From Calothrix sp. NIES-2098 (GTDB taxonomy: Bacteria > Cyanobacteriota > Cyanobacteriia > Cyanobacteriales > Nostocaceae): 64,000 nt of DNA. Of this stretch, positions 33,611 to 42,645 are shown one piece after another (the stretch's first letter is position 1; the number at the start of each line of letters is the position of its first letter). The notes beneath the pieces are model-generated. The model had not been told where the DNA came from, made no database searches, and saw only the letters and a list, made by a program, of their open reading frames with translations. A program made the position numbers and the translations under genes. Where the stretch lies: positions 1,176,001 through 1,240,000 of the forward strand of contig AP018172.1 of NCBI GenBank assembly GCA_002368175.1, given 5' to 3'.

Positions 33611-34184
33611 CAAACCCTGTCCGGGTCAAAAGACACTACTCTGTCACAGTAGCCAATTTAACTTTCATCAAAACTCTGTGATGTAGGTGCTTACTACTGC
33701 GATCGCAATGCGATTTCAGTAGTAACAGTAAAGAAGCTAGCGCAAATGCATGGCTCCCTAACTTGAGTATGTCCCTTCCTTTGACATATCCGGTTTTCTG
33801 GAAATGGCAAAGCGAACGGCATATCTGAGTGTTATTTTCTTTCTTTAAATTGCCCTAACTGGGGTAATTGGGGAAGAATTAGCAATCTTAATCCAGTTCT
33901 GGAGATGTATTTGTCCGCAACTGAACTGCCAACACCTGCATTTGCAGAGTTTTAAAATGGACTTAGCGATCGCAAGTTGATAAATATTTTAATTAGGATG
34001 TTTCAATAGATTGGAAAAATCAACATCAAGTTAAACTCAAGCAAAGCCCGCTTCTTCAAGATTCGCCAACAAATCCTGCAATTACCAACGCGCGATCGCA
34101 GTTAATGAGAATTATGTTCTGAAAGTTGATGGGATGGGAACTATAGGTAATAAGTATACCTAAAATTTCACAGTAAAGTCTATC
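33611..34184. other. Spacer with hairpins after the tRNA cluster
   Basis: No gene is seen. A 9-bp hairpin TTACTACTG (33691-33699) with CAGTAGTAA (33717-33725) encloses a HIP1 site. A short hairpin CTACT/AGTAG lies near 33636-33652 and could end the tRNA transcript. The rest shows nothing clear. Confidence 0.5.
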
Positions 34185-36149
34185 ATGCCCTATCAACTAT
34201 TGCGTAATTTGTTCAAAGTTAGGCAAGACAAATCTGCGCCGCAAAATAAACTGCCTAATCTAAGAACACCACTAATTTTGATTGGTTCTACCTTAGCAAT
34301 AGGTGTGGTTGGCATTACTAGCTACTTGGTAGCCAAAAAGCTAATTATTGAACAACTTCAAGACAAAGCATTGCTTCAGGTTCGTCAAGGAACGGATGAA
34401 ATCGATCAATGGTTAGCAATTTGCTCTATTGAAATTCAAACTATTGCTAATACAGATGTAGCGCGTTCTTTAAATTGGGCAGTTATTCAACCATATTTAA
34501 ACGCAGAAATTCAGCGAACTAATGAATTTTACAAAATCGCACTATCGCTGCCTAACGGTTCCTATTACAACACTGAGATAGGCAAAACCAATGCCAATAA
34601 TAAGGATCGGGATTTTATTCAAAAAGCAATGGCAGGACAAGTCAATATATCAGATCCATTCATTAGTCGAACTACTGGAATTCCTTCTGTAGCGATCGCG
34701 GCTCCGATTCGTCAAAGTTACGACCTTACCAGTCGTCCCATTGGAGTTGTGAACGGTAGCTTGAAGGTAGATCGAATTACTCAAGTAGTCAACAGACTGC
34801 ACTACGGTAATGGTAGTTATGCATTTGCACTTAACTCTAAGGGAGAACCAATTATTCATCCCAATCCAGCGTTGATGTCAACGGAAGAAAAACCTGCTCC
34901 TAGTTTTCTAGATTCAACAGACTCTAATTTAGCAGCGCTTGCTAGTCGGATGGTAAAACAAGAACGAGGAATAGAACTTATTCCCATTGATGGAATCAAC
35001 AAATATGTTGCTTATGTTCATCTCAAACAAGCGAATTGGTCAATAGCTCTGGTTATACCGCGTGAAAACATCGAATCTCAACTACAAGCGCTCAACTTAC
35101 TTGCTTCTATATTGGGCGGACTGCTAGGAGTTGCAGCAATTATCGCTTGGCGACAAATACAACTATCTCAAAGAGCTAAATTGCAGGTTGTGCTGCTTAG
35201 TCAACAACAAGAAAAATTACAACAGCAAGCGCAAGAATTGGAGCAAGCTTTAAGGCAATTACAACAAACTCAAGCTCAGTTGATTCAAACTGAAAAAATG
35301 TCTAGCTTAAGTCAGTTAGTAGCAGGAGTAGCACACGAAATCAACAATCCAGTCAGTTTTATTTATAGTAATATTACTCCCGCCAATGAATATATTGATG
35401 ATTTGCTCAGATTACTACAACTTTATCAATATCACTATCCCCAGCCAGTAGCAGAAATTGAAGATGAGGCAGAAGCAATTGAATTGAATTTCTTAATGCA
35501 AGACTTGCCGAAGTTGCTGAATTCTATCAAAGTTGGTGCTGAGAGAATTAAACAAATTGTGCTATCTCTCAGAAACTTCTCACGTTTAGATGAGGCAGAC
35601 ATGAAGTTAGTAAATATCCACGAAGGTATTGATAGTACACTCATATTTTTAGAAAGTCGCCTCAAGGATACACCAGAGCGTCCAGCAATTAAAATTATTA
35701 AAGAATATGCCGAACTACCACTAGTGGAATGCTACGCTGGAGAACTCAATCAGGTATTTATAAATCTTCTCACAAACGCAATTGATGCCATAGAAGAGAC
35801 ATTCGCCCTTCATCCTCTCACACCTAAAGATGAAGAAAGTAACGCTAAATCATTGATAAAGCGTCAAGGTAAAATTCGCATTCAAACTGAACTGGCTGCC
35901 GATCGACAAATAATTATTCGCATTGTTGATAATGGAGTGGGAATTCCTGAGACTTTGCAAAAACAATTATTTAATCCCTTTTTTACTACTAAACCTGTTG
36001 GGAAAGGCACAGGCTTGGGTTTATCTATTAGTTATCAGATTGTTACTGAAAAACATCAGGGTAAATTGCAGTGTAATTCTACTTTTGGTGCAGGAACAGA
36101 ATTTCTCATGTCAATTCCAATAAGCCAGCAACAGCAGATTGCTGCCTAA
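34185..36149 (+). CDS. Cache-domain sensor histidine kinase
   Basis: The 654-residue protein has a membrane helix at about 29-50 (LILIGSTLAIGVVGITSYLVA), an extracytoplasmic double-Cache domain at about 55-300 (ATGIPSVAIAAPIRQ-type segments), a second helix near 305-325 (LLASILGGLLGVAAIIAW), a Gln-rich coiled coil and the kinase core. The phosphoacceptor His is in LVAGVAHEINNPVSFIYSNI; the ATPase has N box LTNAIDAIEE, G1 VDNGVGIPE, F box FFTTKPVGKGTGLGLS. It belongs to the cyanobacterial family also represented at 58828 and by the fragment at 55041. No response regulator gene is adjacent. The ligand sensed is unknown. Confidence 0.93.
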   Translation: MPYQLLRNLFKVRQDKSAPQNKLPNLRTPLILIGSTLAIGVVGITSYLVAKKLIIEQLQDKALLQVRQGTDEIDQWLAICSIEIQTIANTDVARSLNWAVIQPYLNAEIQRTNEFYKIALSLPNGSYYNTEIGKTNANNKDRDFIQKAMAGQVNISDPFISRTTGIPSVAIAAPIRQSYDLTSRPIGVVNGSLKVDRITQVVNRLHYGNGSYAFALNSKGEPIIHPNPALMSTEEKPAPSFLDSTDSNLAALASRMVKQERGIELIPIDGINKYVAYVHLKQANWSIALVIPRENIESQLQALNLLASILGGLLGVAAIIAWRQIQLSQRAKLQVVLLSQQQEKLQQQAQELEQALRQLQQTQAQLIQTEKMSSLSQLVAGVAHEINNPVSFIYSNITPANEYIDDLLRLLQLYQYHYPQPVAEIEDEAEAIELNFLMQDLPKLLNSIKVGAERIKQIVLSLRNFSRLDEADMKLVNIHEGIDSTLIFLESRLKDTPERPAIKIIKEYAELPLVECYAGELNQVFINLLTNAIDAIEETFALHPLTPKDEESNAKSLIKRQGKIRIQTELAADRQIIIRIVDNGVGIPETLQKQLFNPFFTTKPVGKGTGLGLSISYQIVTEKHQGKLQCNSTFGAGTEFLMSIPISQQQQIAA

Positions 36150-36164
36150 TAATTTATAATTTAC

Positions 36165-36213
36165 GGGTTCTGTATGCCCAACGGATACGCCAAGCTTTGG
36201 ATTGAGCGTATAC
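36165..36213. repeat. Dispersed palindromic repeat, copy 2
   Basis: CGGGTTCTGTATGCCC begins a segment ending GGATTGAGCGTATAC, as in copy 1 at 33284. The inner stem is CCAA-GCT-TTGG, so the sequence differs but the pairing is kept. A 12-bp palindrome TACCCTAGGGTA lies further on at 36285-36296. Confidence 0.7.
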
Positions 36214-36435
36214 TTTGAACGTGAACTCTCTCAAAGAGCGATCGCTAAGATTCCAACTCCTGTAGGTTCAGCACATTTCTCAATTACCCTAGGGTAGTTC
36301 AGACAGAAGTAGCGAGCTTGATGCAGTTTGAAATATGCGATCGCCGACATTTGCAGAGTTTAAAAATATATTGTAGTATTTGTATTACAAACTCTAGTAA
36401 AAGGCTACTCACTTCTTTACTAATCAGTTTCTGCT

Positions 36436-37017
36436 ATGCCAAGCTTTGACAACCAACTCAAAACCTTTCATGCTCCAAATCGCCAAGCATGGCGGGAATG
36501 GTTAGAGAAAAATCACCATAATTCTATTGGTGTATGGCTAATTTATTACAAAGTAAAAAGTGGTCAGCCAAGCATTCAATATAGTGAAGCAGTCAAGGAG
36601 GCGCTATGCTTTGGTTGGATTGACAGTAAAGTCAAAACCTTAGATGAGCATCGTTATATGCAAATATTTACTCCTCGCAAACCGAAGAGTGTTTGGTCAA
36701 AGTTAAATAAGCAGTATATTGAAGAACTTATTGCACAAGGTTTAATGACTGAGGCTGGTTTAAACAAAATTGCAGCAGCAAAACATAATGGTTCGTGGAC
36801 TACATTAGACGCGATAGAAGCATTAATTATTCCTGATGATTTACAGCAAGCTTTAGTTGCGAATGAAACTGCAAATAAATATTTTCAAGCATTCAGCAAT
36901 TCAGTCAAAAAGAATATTATTTTTTGGATTGAAAGTGCTAAACGTCCAGAAACCAGATTAAAGCGAATTGAGCAAACTGTAAATTCAGCAGCACAGAACA
37001 AAAATCCTAGGTTATAA
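36436..37017 (+). CDS. YdeI/OmdA-family protein
   Basis: The 193-residue protein matches the YdeI family: FHAPNRQAWREWLEKNHHNSIGVWLIYYK at the start, EAVKEALCFGWIDSKVKTLDEHRYMQIFTPRKPKSVWSKLNK in the middle and a helical end with FSNSVKKNIIFWIESAKRPETRLKRIE. Family members have been linked to resistance to peptides and to bacteriocin protection; the biochemical role is unknown. The slipin gene begins at the next base after the stop codon, so the two are very likely cotranscribed and translationally coupled. Confidence 0.88.
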   Translation: MPSFDNQLKTFHAPNRQAWREWLEKNHHNSIGVWLIYYKVKSGQPSIQYSEAVKEALCFGWIDSKVKTLDEHRYMQIFTPRKPKSVWSKLNKQYIEELIAQGLMTEAGLNKIAAAKHNGSWTTLDAIEALIIPDDLQQALVANETANKYFQAFSNSVKKNIIFWIESAKRPETRLKRIEQTVNSAAQNKNPRL

Positions 37018-38601
37018 ATGTCTTTATTAAATCTGATGTTTCGGCTACAAATGCCTCAATTATTTATGCAAATTTCTATGTGGAAAACTTTCTATATCAA
37101 ACCTAATGAAATTGGAATTTTATATCATCGCAGCGATTTTAAAAAAATCTTGCAGCCTGGTACTTATACTTATTTTGGTCGGTATTGGCAAGTAAAAACT
37201 TATGACCTTAACCAACCAGAAGCTAAGATTGAGAACTTAGAATTGTTGCTGCGCGATCGCACTTCCGAGTTACAGCAATACCTCGTAGTTGTCCGCACAG
37301 GATTCAATCAAGCGGCTTTAGTGCGCTTGGGTCAAACTTGGATTAGTATTGCGCCAAATCAATTACGCGCTTTTTGGCGTGGTTTTATTGAGGTAGAAAC
37401 TCATCTTTTCAACTTAGAAGAAAGCTTAGAACTACCTGCTGAGTTTGTGCAACAACTACGAGGAATTGCCTTAAATGGTATCAAAAAGTTTCAAATTTCT
37501 GAGTATGAAATTGGCTTGCTATACGTGCAAGGTAACTTTGTGCGCCCCCTAGAACCAGGTGAGTACGCTTTCTGGTCTGTGAATAGGGATGTTGCTGTTC
37601 AGACTCTCAGCCGAATTTTACCCAATCCCAACTTTCCCTTGGAAGATGTTTTAATTGAGAGACATCCGGAATTTGTAGCTGCTTACTGTGAAATAGTACA
37701 ATTACAGAATCAGCAAGTAGCAATTGTGCGCTATCAAGGTAAAGTGATTTCTATCTTAGCACCATGTAGTCGCAAGCTGTTCTGGCAAGGCGTTGAGGTA
37801 GAGGCAATTGACATCAGCATTGATGCTAAGTTGTCATCTCGCTTAGTTGCTGAGTTAGTTTCGGGCTTACCAGAGGCTTATACTCTCAGCCGCAATAGCC
37901 TGCATATTTGCGAAGTACCAGCACAACACGTTGGCTTGCTATACATCAATCAAGAATTTCAAACACAACTCCAGCCAGGAAAACACGCATGGTGGGCGTT
38001 TGGACGTTCTTTGCAAACGGAAGTCTTCGATTTGCGTCAGCAAACTATGGAAGTATCTGGTCAAGATATTCTCTCTAAGGATAAAGTGCCTTTGCGCTTA
38101 AATTTAACTGCTGGCTTCCGCATCCTTGACCCCGTAAGAGCGAAAAACGGTTTATCGGATATTGCTGGGTATTTATACAAAGAGTTACAGTTTGCTTTGC
38201 GCGGTGCAGTTGGCGAAAGAACTTTAGATGCCTTACTGGAGGATAAAGGCGCAATTGATAGAAGTATCTCTGACTACATTCGCCAAAAAATCGCAGACTA
38301 CGGAATTGAAGTAGATTCGGTTGGGGTGAAAGATATTATTCTCCCTGGTGAAATCAAGACTATTTTAAGCAAGGTAGTGGAAGCGGAAAAAGCCGCCCAA
38401 GCGAACGTAGTCCGTCGTCGTGAAGAAACTGCTGCTACTCGCAGTATGTTAAATACTGCCAAGGTGATGGAGGACAACCCTGTCGCGTTGCGTTTGAAGG
38501 AGTTGGAAGTATTAGAGCGAATTGCAGAGAAGATTGAAAAAATTCAAGTTAATGGGAGCTTGGATAGCATTTTGACGGAGTTGATTCGGATAAATCGCTA
38601 G
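37018..38601 (+). CDS. SPFH/slipin-family protein with repeated N-terminal modules
   Basis: The 527-residue protein has an SPFH (band 7) domain at about residues 315-470 (DILSKDKVPLRLNLTAGFRILDP, VGVKDIILPGEIKTILSKVVEAEKAAQAN) and a helical tail. Before it are three related modules of about 100 residues, each with a core like EIGILYHRSDFKKILQPGTYTYFG, EIGLLYVQGNFVRPLEPGEYAFWS and HVGLLYINQEFQTQLQPGKHAWWA. There is no obvious membrane helix. Slipins form oligomers on membranes and help organise proteases or microdomains. The ATG directly follows the TAA of the YdeI gene. Confidence 0.9.
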   Translation: MSLLNLMFRLQMPQLFMQISMWKTFYIKPNEIGILYHRSDFKKILQPGTYTYFGRYWQVKTYDLNQPEAKIENLELLLRDRTSELQQYLVVVRTGFNQAALVRLGQTWISIAPNQLRAFWRGFIEVETHLFNLEESLELPAEFVQQLRGIALNGIKKFQISEYEIGLLYVQGNFVRPLEPGEYAFWSVNRDVAVQTLSRILPNPNFPLEDVLIERHPEFVAAYCEIVQLQNQQVAIVRYQGKVISILAPCSRKLFWQGVEVEAIDISIDAKLSSRLVAELVSGLPEAYTLSRNSLHICEVPAQHVGLLYINQEFQTQLQPGKHAWWAFGRSLQTEVFDLRQQTMEVSGQDILSKDKVPLRLNLTAGFRILDPVRAKNGLSDIAGYLYKELQFALRGAVGERTLDALLEDKGAIDRSISDYIRQKIADYGIEVDSVGVKDIILPGEIKTILSKVVEAEKAAQANVVRRREETAATRSMLNTAKVMEDNPVALRLKELEVLERIAEKIEKIQVNGSLDSILTELIRINR

Positions 38602-38666
38602 TAAACAGAGATGCACACAGATAAAAAGCAGCGTTTATCTTTGTGCATCTGTTGTTTTAGTCTGAT

Positions 38667-39389
38667 TCAGATTGCGAGTTTTGCTAAACCTAAGTAACGT
38701 ATCCCTTCTGGAGAGATGTCAAAACGGCAGGGTAATACTTCTAAACCAAGTGCGATCGCATCCCGCAACAACTTACCATATATAGGGTCTTTACTATCTC
38801 CTGGGGCAAACTCTGTACAATCACCTCGATTGATAAAATACAGCATGACTGCGCGACTTTTAGGTAGCAACGCCATGAGTTCGCGCAAGTGTTTTTGTCC
38901 TCTTGTGGTTTCTGTGTCGGGAAATAGTGCTAACTTACCTTCGCACCAAGTAGTATTTTTTACTTCTAAATAAATTGGGCGATCTTCATCATTTCCTGTT
39001 AAGAAAAAATCTACGCGACTTTTTTTATCTTGCCCATAAACCACTTCACCCTTAATGTGGCTATATTCACCCAACTCTGGGAACAAATATCTTGCTAAAG
39101 CTAGCTTTACTATCTGATTTGGCAAAGCAGTATTCACGCCTACCCATGTTGGATAATTATCATCTACCTGAATCAGTTCTAATGTGTAAGCTAGTTTGCG
39201 GTTAGGATTGGCACTTTTAGATAGCTGTACCGCACTACCAGCAGTAGATACTCCAGTCATCGGCCCTGTATTGGGACAGTGTGCTGTCACTATTTCACCA
39301 TTCGTTAGTTGCACATCAGCAAAAAAGCGCTTGTAGCGCTTGAGTAGAATTCCAGGATATAAAGTTGGGTAGCGATAAAGCCAATCCAT
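38667..39389 (-). CDS. sfsA: DNA/RNA nuclease SfsA
   Basis: Starting at the ATG at 39389 (MDWLYRYPTLYPGILLKRYKRFFADV) the protein has 240 residues, the usual SfsA length; GGAG lies 11 nt upstream, and an ATG 21 nt further upstream is less likely. Family motifs are HCPNTGPMTGV, KSRVDFFLTG and YLEVKNTTWCEGKLALFPDTETTRGQKHLREL, which carry the nuclease-type D-E-K residues. SfsA was first described as a sugar-fermentation stimulator and is related to nucleases. Its cellular target is not known. It is convergent with the slipin gene. Confidence 0.94.
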   Translation of the reverse strand: MDWLYRYPTLYPGILLKRYKRFFADVQLTNGEIVTAHCPNTGPMTGVSTAGSAVQLSKSANPNRKLAYTLELIQVDDNYPTWVGVNTALPNQIVKLALARYLFPELGEYSHIKGEVVYGQDKKSRVDFFLTGNDEDRPIYLEVKNTTWCEGKLALFPDTETTRGQKHLRELMALLPKSRAVMLYFINRGDCTEFAPGDSKDPIYGKLLRDAIALGLEVLPCRFDISPEGIRYLGLAKLAI

Positions 39390-39583
39390 AATTTTGAAAC
39401 TCTCCTTCATATAAAGTAAGGAGATTATTGAGAGCTAAACAAGTTTAACTCTAAAGGATTACCATTTTTACTGCGCTGTGCGTATCATTAGCAAAACAAA
39501 ACCTCTTTACCATAGTGTGGCAAGTTTTGTAGTTATTTTTACAACGTTTTAATAAAAAGTAGCATACATATAGATCTTATCAG

Positions 39584-39610
39584 CCTCCTAAAAGAAAAAA
39601 AGTTAGGAGG
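39584..39610 (+). promoter_or_regulatory. Leader hairpin with AGGAGG, dioxygenase copy 1
   Basis: CCTCCTAA at 39584-39591 pairs perfectly with TTAGGAGG at 39603-39610. It lies 27 nt before the ATG at 39638, too far to be that gene's ribosome site. An identical stem precedes the second copy of the gene. Confidence 0.65.
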
Positions 39611-39637
39611 ATTGCAATCTGCAAGTAGGTAAATCCG

Positions 39638-40306
39638 ATGCACACAGTTTGGGGAGTAAAGGAATTAGAATATGCCTTTCTATTTACCCTAAGAAAGGTA
39701 AATTCTATCAACTTAGAAGGTTTTAAACCGTTTTTTAATAATCTGCCTGTTGACCCTTACATCAAAGGTAATTATCGTTCTCGTCGATTATCTCGATTTA
39801 CCGTTGATGGGGATAGATTAATTAAACTACCTCACGGTTATCTTTACCAAAGCAAAGATTACAATCCATTATTAGGAGATGTTAAAAGAGAATTTGCCGA
39901 ATTAGATAATGCGATGGTCGAACTTGATATATTTAGAGAGCTAATTTTAGCATTTACTGATTCTTGCAAACTGCATCCAGAGGCAGAAATCGGAGTTCAT
40001 CAGATTAGAACTAGCTGTTCGCCTGATAATTTGGGTAATCCTGCGCCTGAAGGTATCCATAGAGATGGTACGGATTTTATCGGAATTTTCTCTGTCGACC
40101 GAGACAATATTCAAGGCGGAGAAACACATCTATATTCTGGTAGAAAGGAAAAGCCTATTTTTAGTAAAGTTTTAAATTCAGGAGAACTTTTGTTAGTCAA
40201 CGACCATGAATTTCTGCACTTTACTACTCCAATTAAACCAGAGATCAACGCTCCGGGAACAAGGGATGTTTTTGTACTCACTTCTCCTAGTTTGATTACC
40301 GATTAA
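39638..40306 (+). CDS. 2OG-Fe dioxygenase family protein, copy 1
   Basis: The 222-residue protein belongs to the 2OG-Fe_Oxy_2 group (the family of BsmA and the L-isoleucine hydroxylase IDO). Metal ligands are visible as EGIHRDGTDFIG (H-x-D) and HEFLHFTTPI (distal His), followed by RDVFVLT with the likely 2-oxoglutarate Arg. It probably hydroxylates a free amino acid or similar metabolite; the substrate is not known. A second copy at 40749-41417 is about 90 percent identical (23 differences in 222 by eye). The leader, including the AGGAGG hairpin, is duplicated too. Confidence 0.85.
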   Translation: MHTVWGVKELEYAFLFTLRKVNSINLEGFKPFFNNLPVDPYIKGNYRSRRLSRFTVDGDRLIKLPHGYLYQSKDYNPLLGDVKREFAELDNAMVELDIFRELILAFTDSCKLHPEAEIGVHQIRTSCSPDNLGNPAPEGIHRDGTDFIGIFSVDRDNIQGGETHLYSGRKEKPIFSKVLNSGELLLVNDHEFLHFTTPIKPEINAPGTRDVFVLTSPSLITD

Positions 40307-40695
40307 TTCTATTTAAAAGTAAAACTACAGATAAACACAGCAGAAAGTTCGGGCAAAGGCTTTCTCAACCAGATTTTTCAAGCCAGATAAGCTATTAGTA
40401 GTTATCTGTATTTGTACATAATTCAATCTATAAGATATGGGGAATTGAATGCAGTCATTTCCCCAGCTTTTTTATTTGGGATGGGAAATCATCTTATTGA
40501 TAGCGGTTATCTGCTTACGGAAATATAGATGTAATAAATATTGCATGAAATGAAAAAGCAAGTATGCAATCGCACTGCTATCCTACAAGCTGCTCGTGCT
40601 TTATTACTACAAATCTTCTTTACCATAGTTTGGCATTTTTTGCGGTTTCTTACACAACGTTTTAATAAAAAGTATCATATAATAGATATTATCAG
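40307..40695. other. Spacer between the duplicated genes
   Basis: This holds a copied fragment of the DUF711 gene tail (40424-40510, listed separately) and the duplicated promoter region from about 40616. A short open frame from 40550 (MKKQVCNRTAILQAARALL) has a vague TetR-like start but nothing to support it as a gene. Confidence 0.5.
40424..40510 (-). pseudogene. Duplicated 3' fragment of the DUF711 gene
   Basis: On the minus strand this reads R-stop-FPIPNKKAGEMTAFNSPYLID-stop, matching the C-terminal RLFPIPNKKAGEMTAFNSPYLVD of the intact DUF711 gene (41497-42645). It has an in-frame stop and no start. It marks the right boundary of the tandem duplication that produced the two dioxygenase genes. 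Confidence 0.85.
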
Positions 40696-40721
40696 CCTCC
40701 TAAAAGAAAAAACTTAGGAGG
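40696..40721 (+). promoter_or_regulatory. Leader hairpin with AGGAGG, dioxygenase copy 2
   Basis: CCTCCTAA at 40696-40703 pairs with TTAGGAGG at 40714-40721, as before the first copy. The loop length changed but the stem did not. The ATG follows 27 nt downstream at 40749. Confidence 0.65.
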
Positions 40722-40748
40722 ATTGCAATCTGCAAGTAGGTAAATCCT

Positions 40749-41417
40749 ATGCAAACAGTTCGAGGATTAACTGAATTAGAATATGCCTTTCTATTTACCT
40801 TAAGAAAAGTAAATTCTATAAACTTAGAAGGTTTTAAACCATTTTTTAACAATCTGCCTGTTGACCCTTACATTAAAGGTAATTATCGCTCTCGTCGATT
40901 ATCTCGATTTACTGTTGTTGGGGATCGGTTGATTAAACTACCTCACGGTTATTTCTATCAAAGCAAAGATTACAATCCACTATTAGGAGATATTAAAAGA
41001 GAGTTTGCAGAATTAGATGATGCGATGCTCGAACTTGACATATTTAAAGAGCTTATTTTAGCATTTACTGATTCTTGTAAACTTCATCCAGAGGCAGAAA
41101 TCGGAGTTCATCAAATTAGGATTAGCTGTTCGCCTGATAATTTAGGTAATCCTGCACCTGAAGGTATCCATAGAGATGGTACGGATTTTATCGGGATTTT
41201 CTCTGTTGCAAGAGACAATATTCAAGGTGCAGAAACACACTTGTATAAAGACAATCAGGAAGAACCAATTTTTAGTAAAATTCTCAATCCCGGAGAACTT
41301 TTGTTAGTCAATGACCATGAATTTCTGCACTTTACTACTCCGATTAAACCAGAGATAGACGCTCCGGGAACACGAGATGTTTTTGTGCTAACTTCTCCTA
41401 GTTTGCTTTCTGATTAA
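40749..41417 (+). CDS. 2OG-Fe dioxygenase family protein, copy 2
   Basis: This is a tandem paralogue of 39638-40306 with the same length (222 residues) and the same metal ligands (EGIHRDGTDF and HEFLHFTTPI), so it should be active. Differences cluster at the N-terminus (MQTVRGLTELEY) and in one loop (KDNQEEPIFSKILNP against SGRKEKPIFSKVLNS), which may reflect a change in substrate or partner. It is convergent with the DUF711 gene, 79 nt between the stops. The neighbouring DUF711 gene may have a related metabolic role, but nothing shows this directly. Confidence 0.85.
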   Translation: MQTVRGLTELEYAFLFTLRKVNSINLEGFKPFFNNLPVDPYIKGNYRSRRLSRFTVVGDRLIKLPHGYFYQSKDYNPLLGDIKREFAELDDAMLELDIFKELILAFTDSCKLHPEAEIGVHQIRISCSPDNLGNPAPEGIHRDGTDFIGIFSVARDNIQGAETHLYKDNQEEPIFSKILNPGELLLVNDHEFLHFTTPIKPEIDAPGTRDVFVLTSPSLLSD

Positions 41418-41496
41418 TACTATTTAGTTTCCAAGCTGAGGTTTCGCCTCTCCTACAATTTAGTCATTCGTTTAAAACACTAAAATTGCAAAATAT

Positions 41497-42645
41497 TCAA
41501 TCTACTTGAAATATTTGACAATCTACAAGATATGGGGAATTGAATGCGGTCATTTCCCCAGCTTTTTTATTTGGGATGGGAAATAATCTGGCTGACAGCG
41601 GTTTATCCAACTTAATTGCTAAAGTCGCCATGTCAATTAATATAGCCGCAATTTTTTCAATTGAAATATCGCCTGGAATTGGAACTGTATCGAGTCCACA
41701 GCCACAAACTGCCGAATAAAGCAATAAATTAGTAATATTATAGGTTTGCTCGTTAGCTCTTGCAGCTAGTCCGATATCTTCACAAACCGGAAGCATTAAA
41801 CCAGAGTACCCACAGATTTTAACTGAGACACTTTTTAAAGCACGAGTTAGCATTCCTGAAATTGCTAAAGTTCCAGGTTGACCAAACTTACCATTCATTA
41901 ACTTTTCATAAGCAAAAGCAATACTGTTATTTTTATCTAGAGATGGCGAAAGAGAGGTATCAATTCCGTGATATGCAATAGCAAATTTATCGGAGATGAT
42001 TTCTGCAATAGCGGCAATTTTATTTAACTCTTGTTCTAAGAGTTTATGCAGTTTTTGTTCTGCTGTTTGGATATTCCCGGCTTGGGAGAATGCTGCTGTT
42101 ACTAAGTCACAGCATTCTAAACCGATAGCAAATCCTGTATCACCTTGATGGTATGATGTTGGAAAAAATGGGATTCCAGGCTGACAGTTTGCCCATGCAC
42201 AAAAACGAAAGTTGCCATAGCCATTTTCACTTTCTTGAGAAATGCGTTTAATGGCTTTGGCTGATGCTAAAGCATTTTCTAAGTTAATGCCATCTACAAA
42301 ATCACCAATTTTACTCGAACAGTAAATAACTGAAGTTTGTTGATTAATTTCTGGAATTAAGGCTATAGTTGATAGCTTACTGGCATAGCCAATATTGAAG
42401 AAGCTAAGATTTAAATTAAGGCAGATTTGTTCTAGGTTTTGAATTTGATTTAAAATTTCAATGTTGGATAATCCTTGAAGATATTCTTCCCAGGAATTTG
42501 TGGCTATTCTAGTTGTTTGCACTTCGTAGCCTTGTTGGGTAAATATTTCCTTTACTTGTTGATTAAATTCAGCAGCTTGTCTAATTTTTTCTGTATCTTG
42601 AGGAGATTGCAGAGAAATTCCTGTGGTGATAGTTCTGATTTTCAT
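41497..42645 (-). CDS. DUF711 family protein
   Basis: The 382-residue protein matches DUF711 (related to UPF0210): MKIRTITTGISLQSP at the start, FVDGINLENALASAKAIKRIS, FRFCAWANCQPGIPFFPTSYHQGDTGFAIGLE, and VCGCGLDTVPIPGDISIEKIAAILIDMATLAIKLDKPLSARLFPIPNKKAGE. The family has a glycyl-radical-enzyme-like fold in part, but no activity is established. It has no membrane segment. Its 3' end was copied in the tandem duplication next door. The start at 42645 is followed by MKIRTI, as in relatives. Confidence 0.85.
   Translation of the reverse strand: MKIRTITTGISLQSPQDTEKIRQAAEFNQQVKEIFTQQGYEVQTTRIATNSWEEYLQGLSNIEILNQIQNLEQICLNLNLSFFNIGYASKLSTIALIPEINQQTSVIYCSSKIGDFVDGINLENALASAKAIKRISQESENGYGNFRFCAWANCQPGIPFFPTSYHQGDTGFAIGLECCDLVTAAFSQAGNIQTAEQKLHKLLEQELNKIAAIAEIISDKFAIAYHGIDTSLSPSLDKNNSIAFAYEKLMNGKFGQPGTLAISGMLTRALKSVSVKICGYSGLMLPVCEDIGLAARANEQTYNITNLLLYSAVCGCGLDTVPIPGDISIEKIAAILIDMATLAIKLDKPLSARLFPIPNKKAGEMTAFNSPYLVDCQIFQVD

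Noticed and set aside
40550..40718. Short frame starting MKKQVCNRTAILQAARALL, TetR-like at first sight
   Set aside because: Only about 14 residues resemble a TetR helix, and the rest is the translated promoter duplication. Probably chance.
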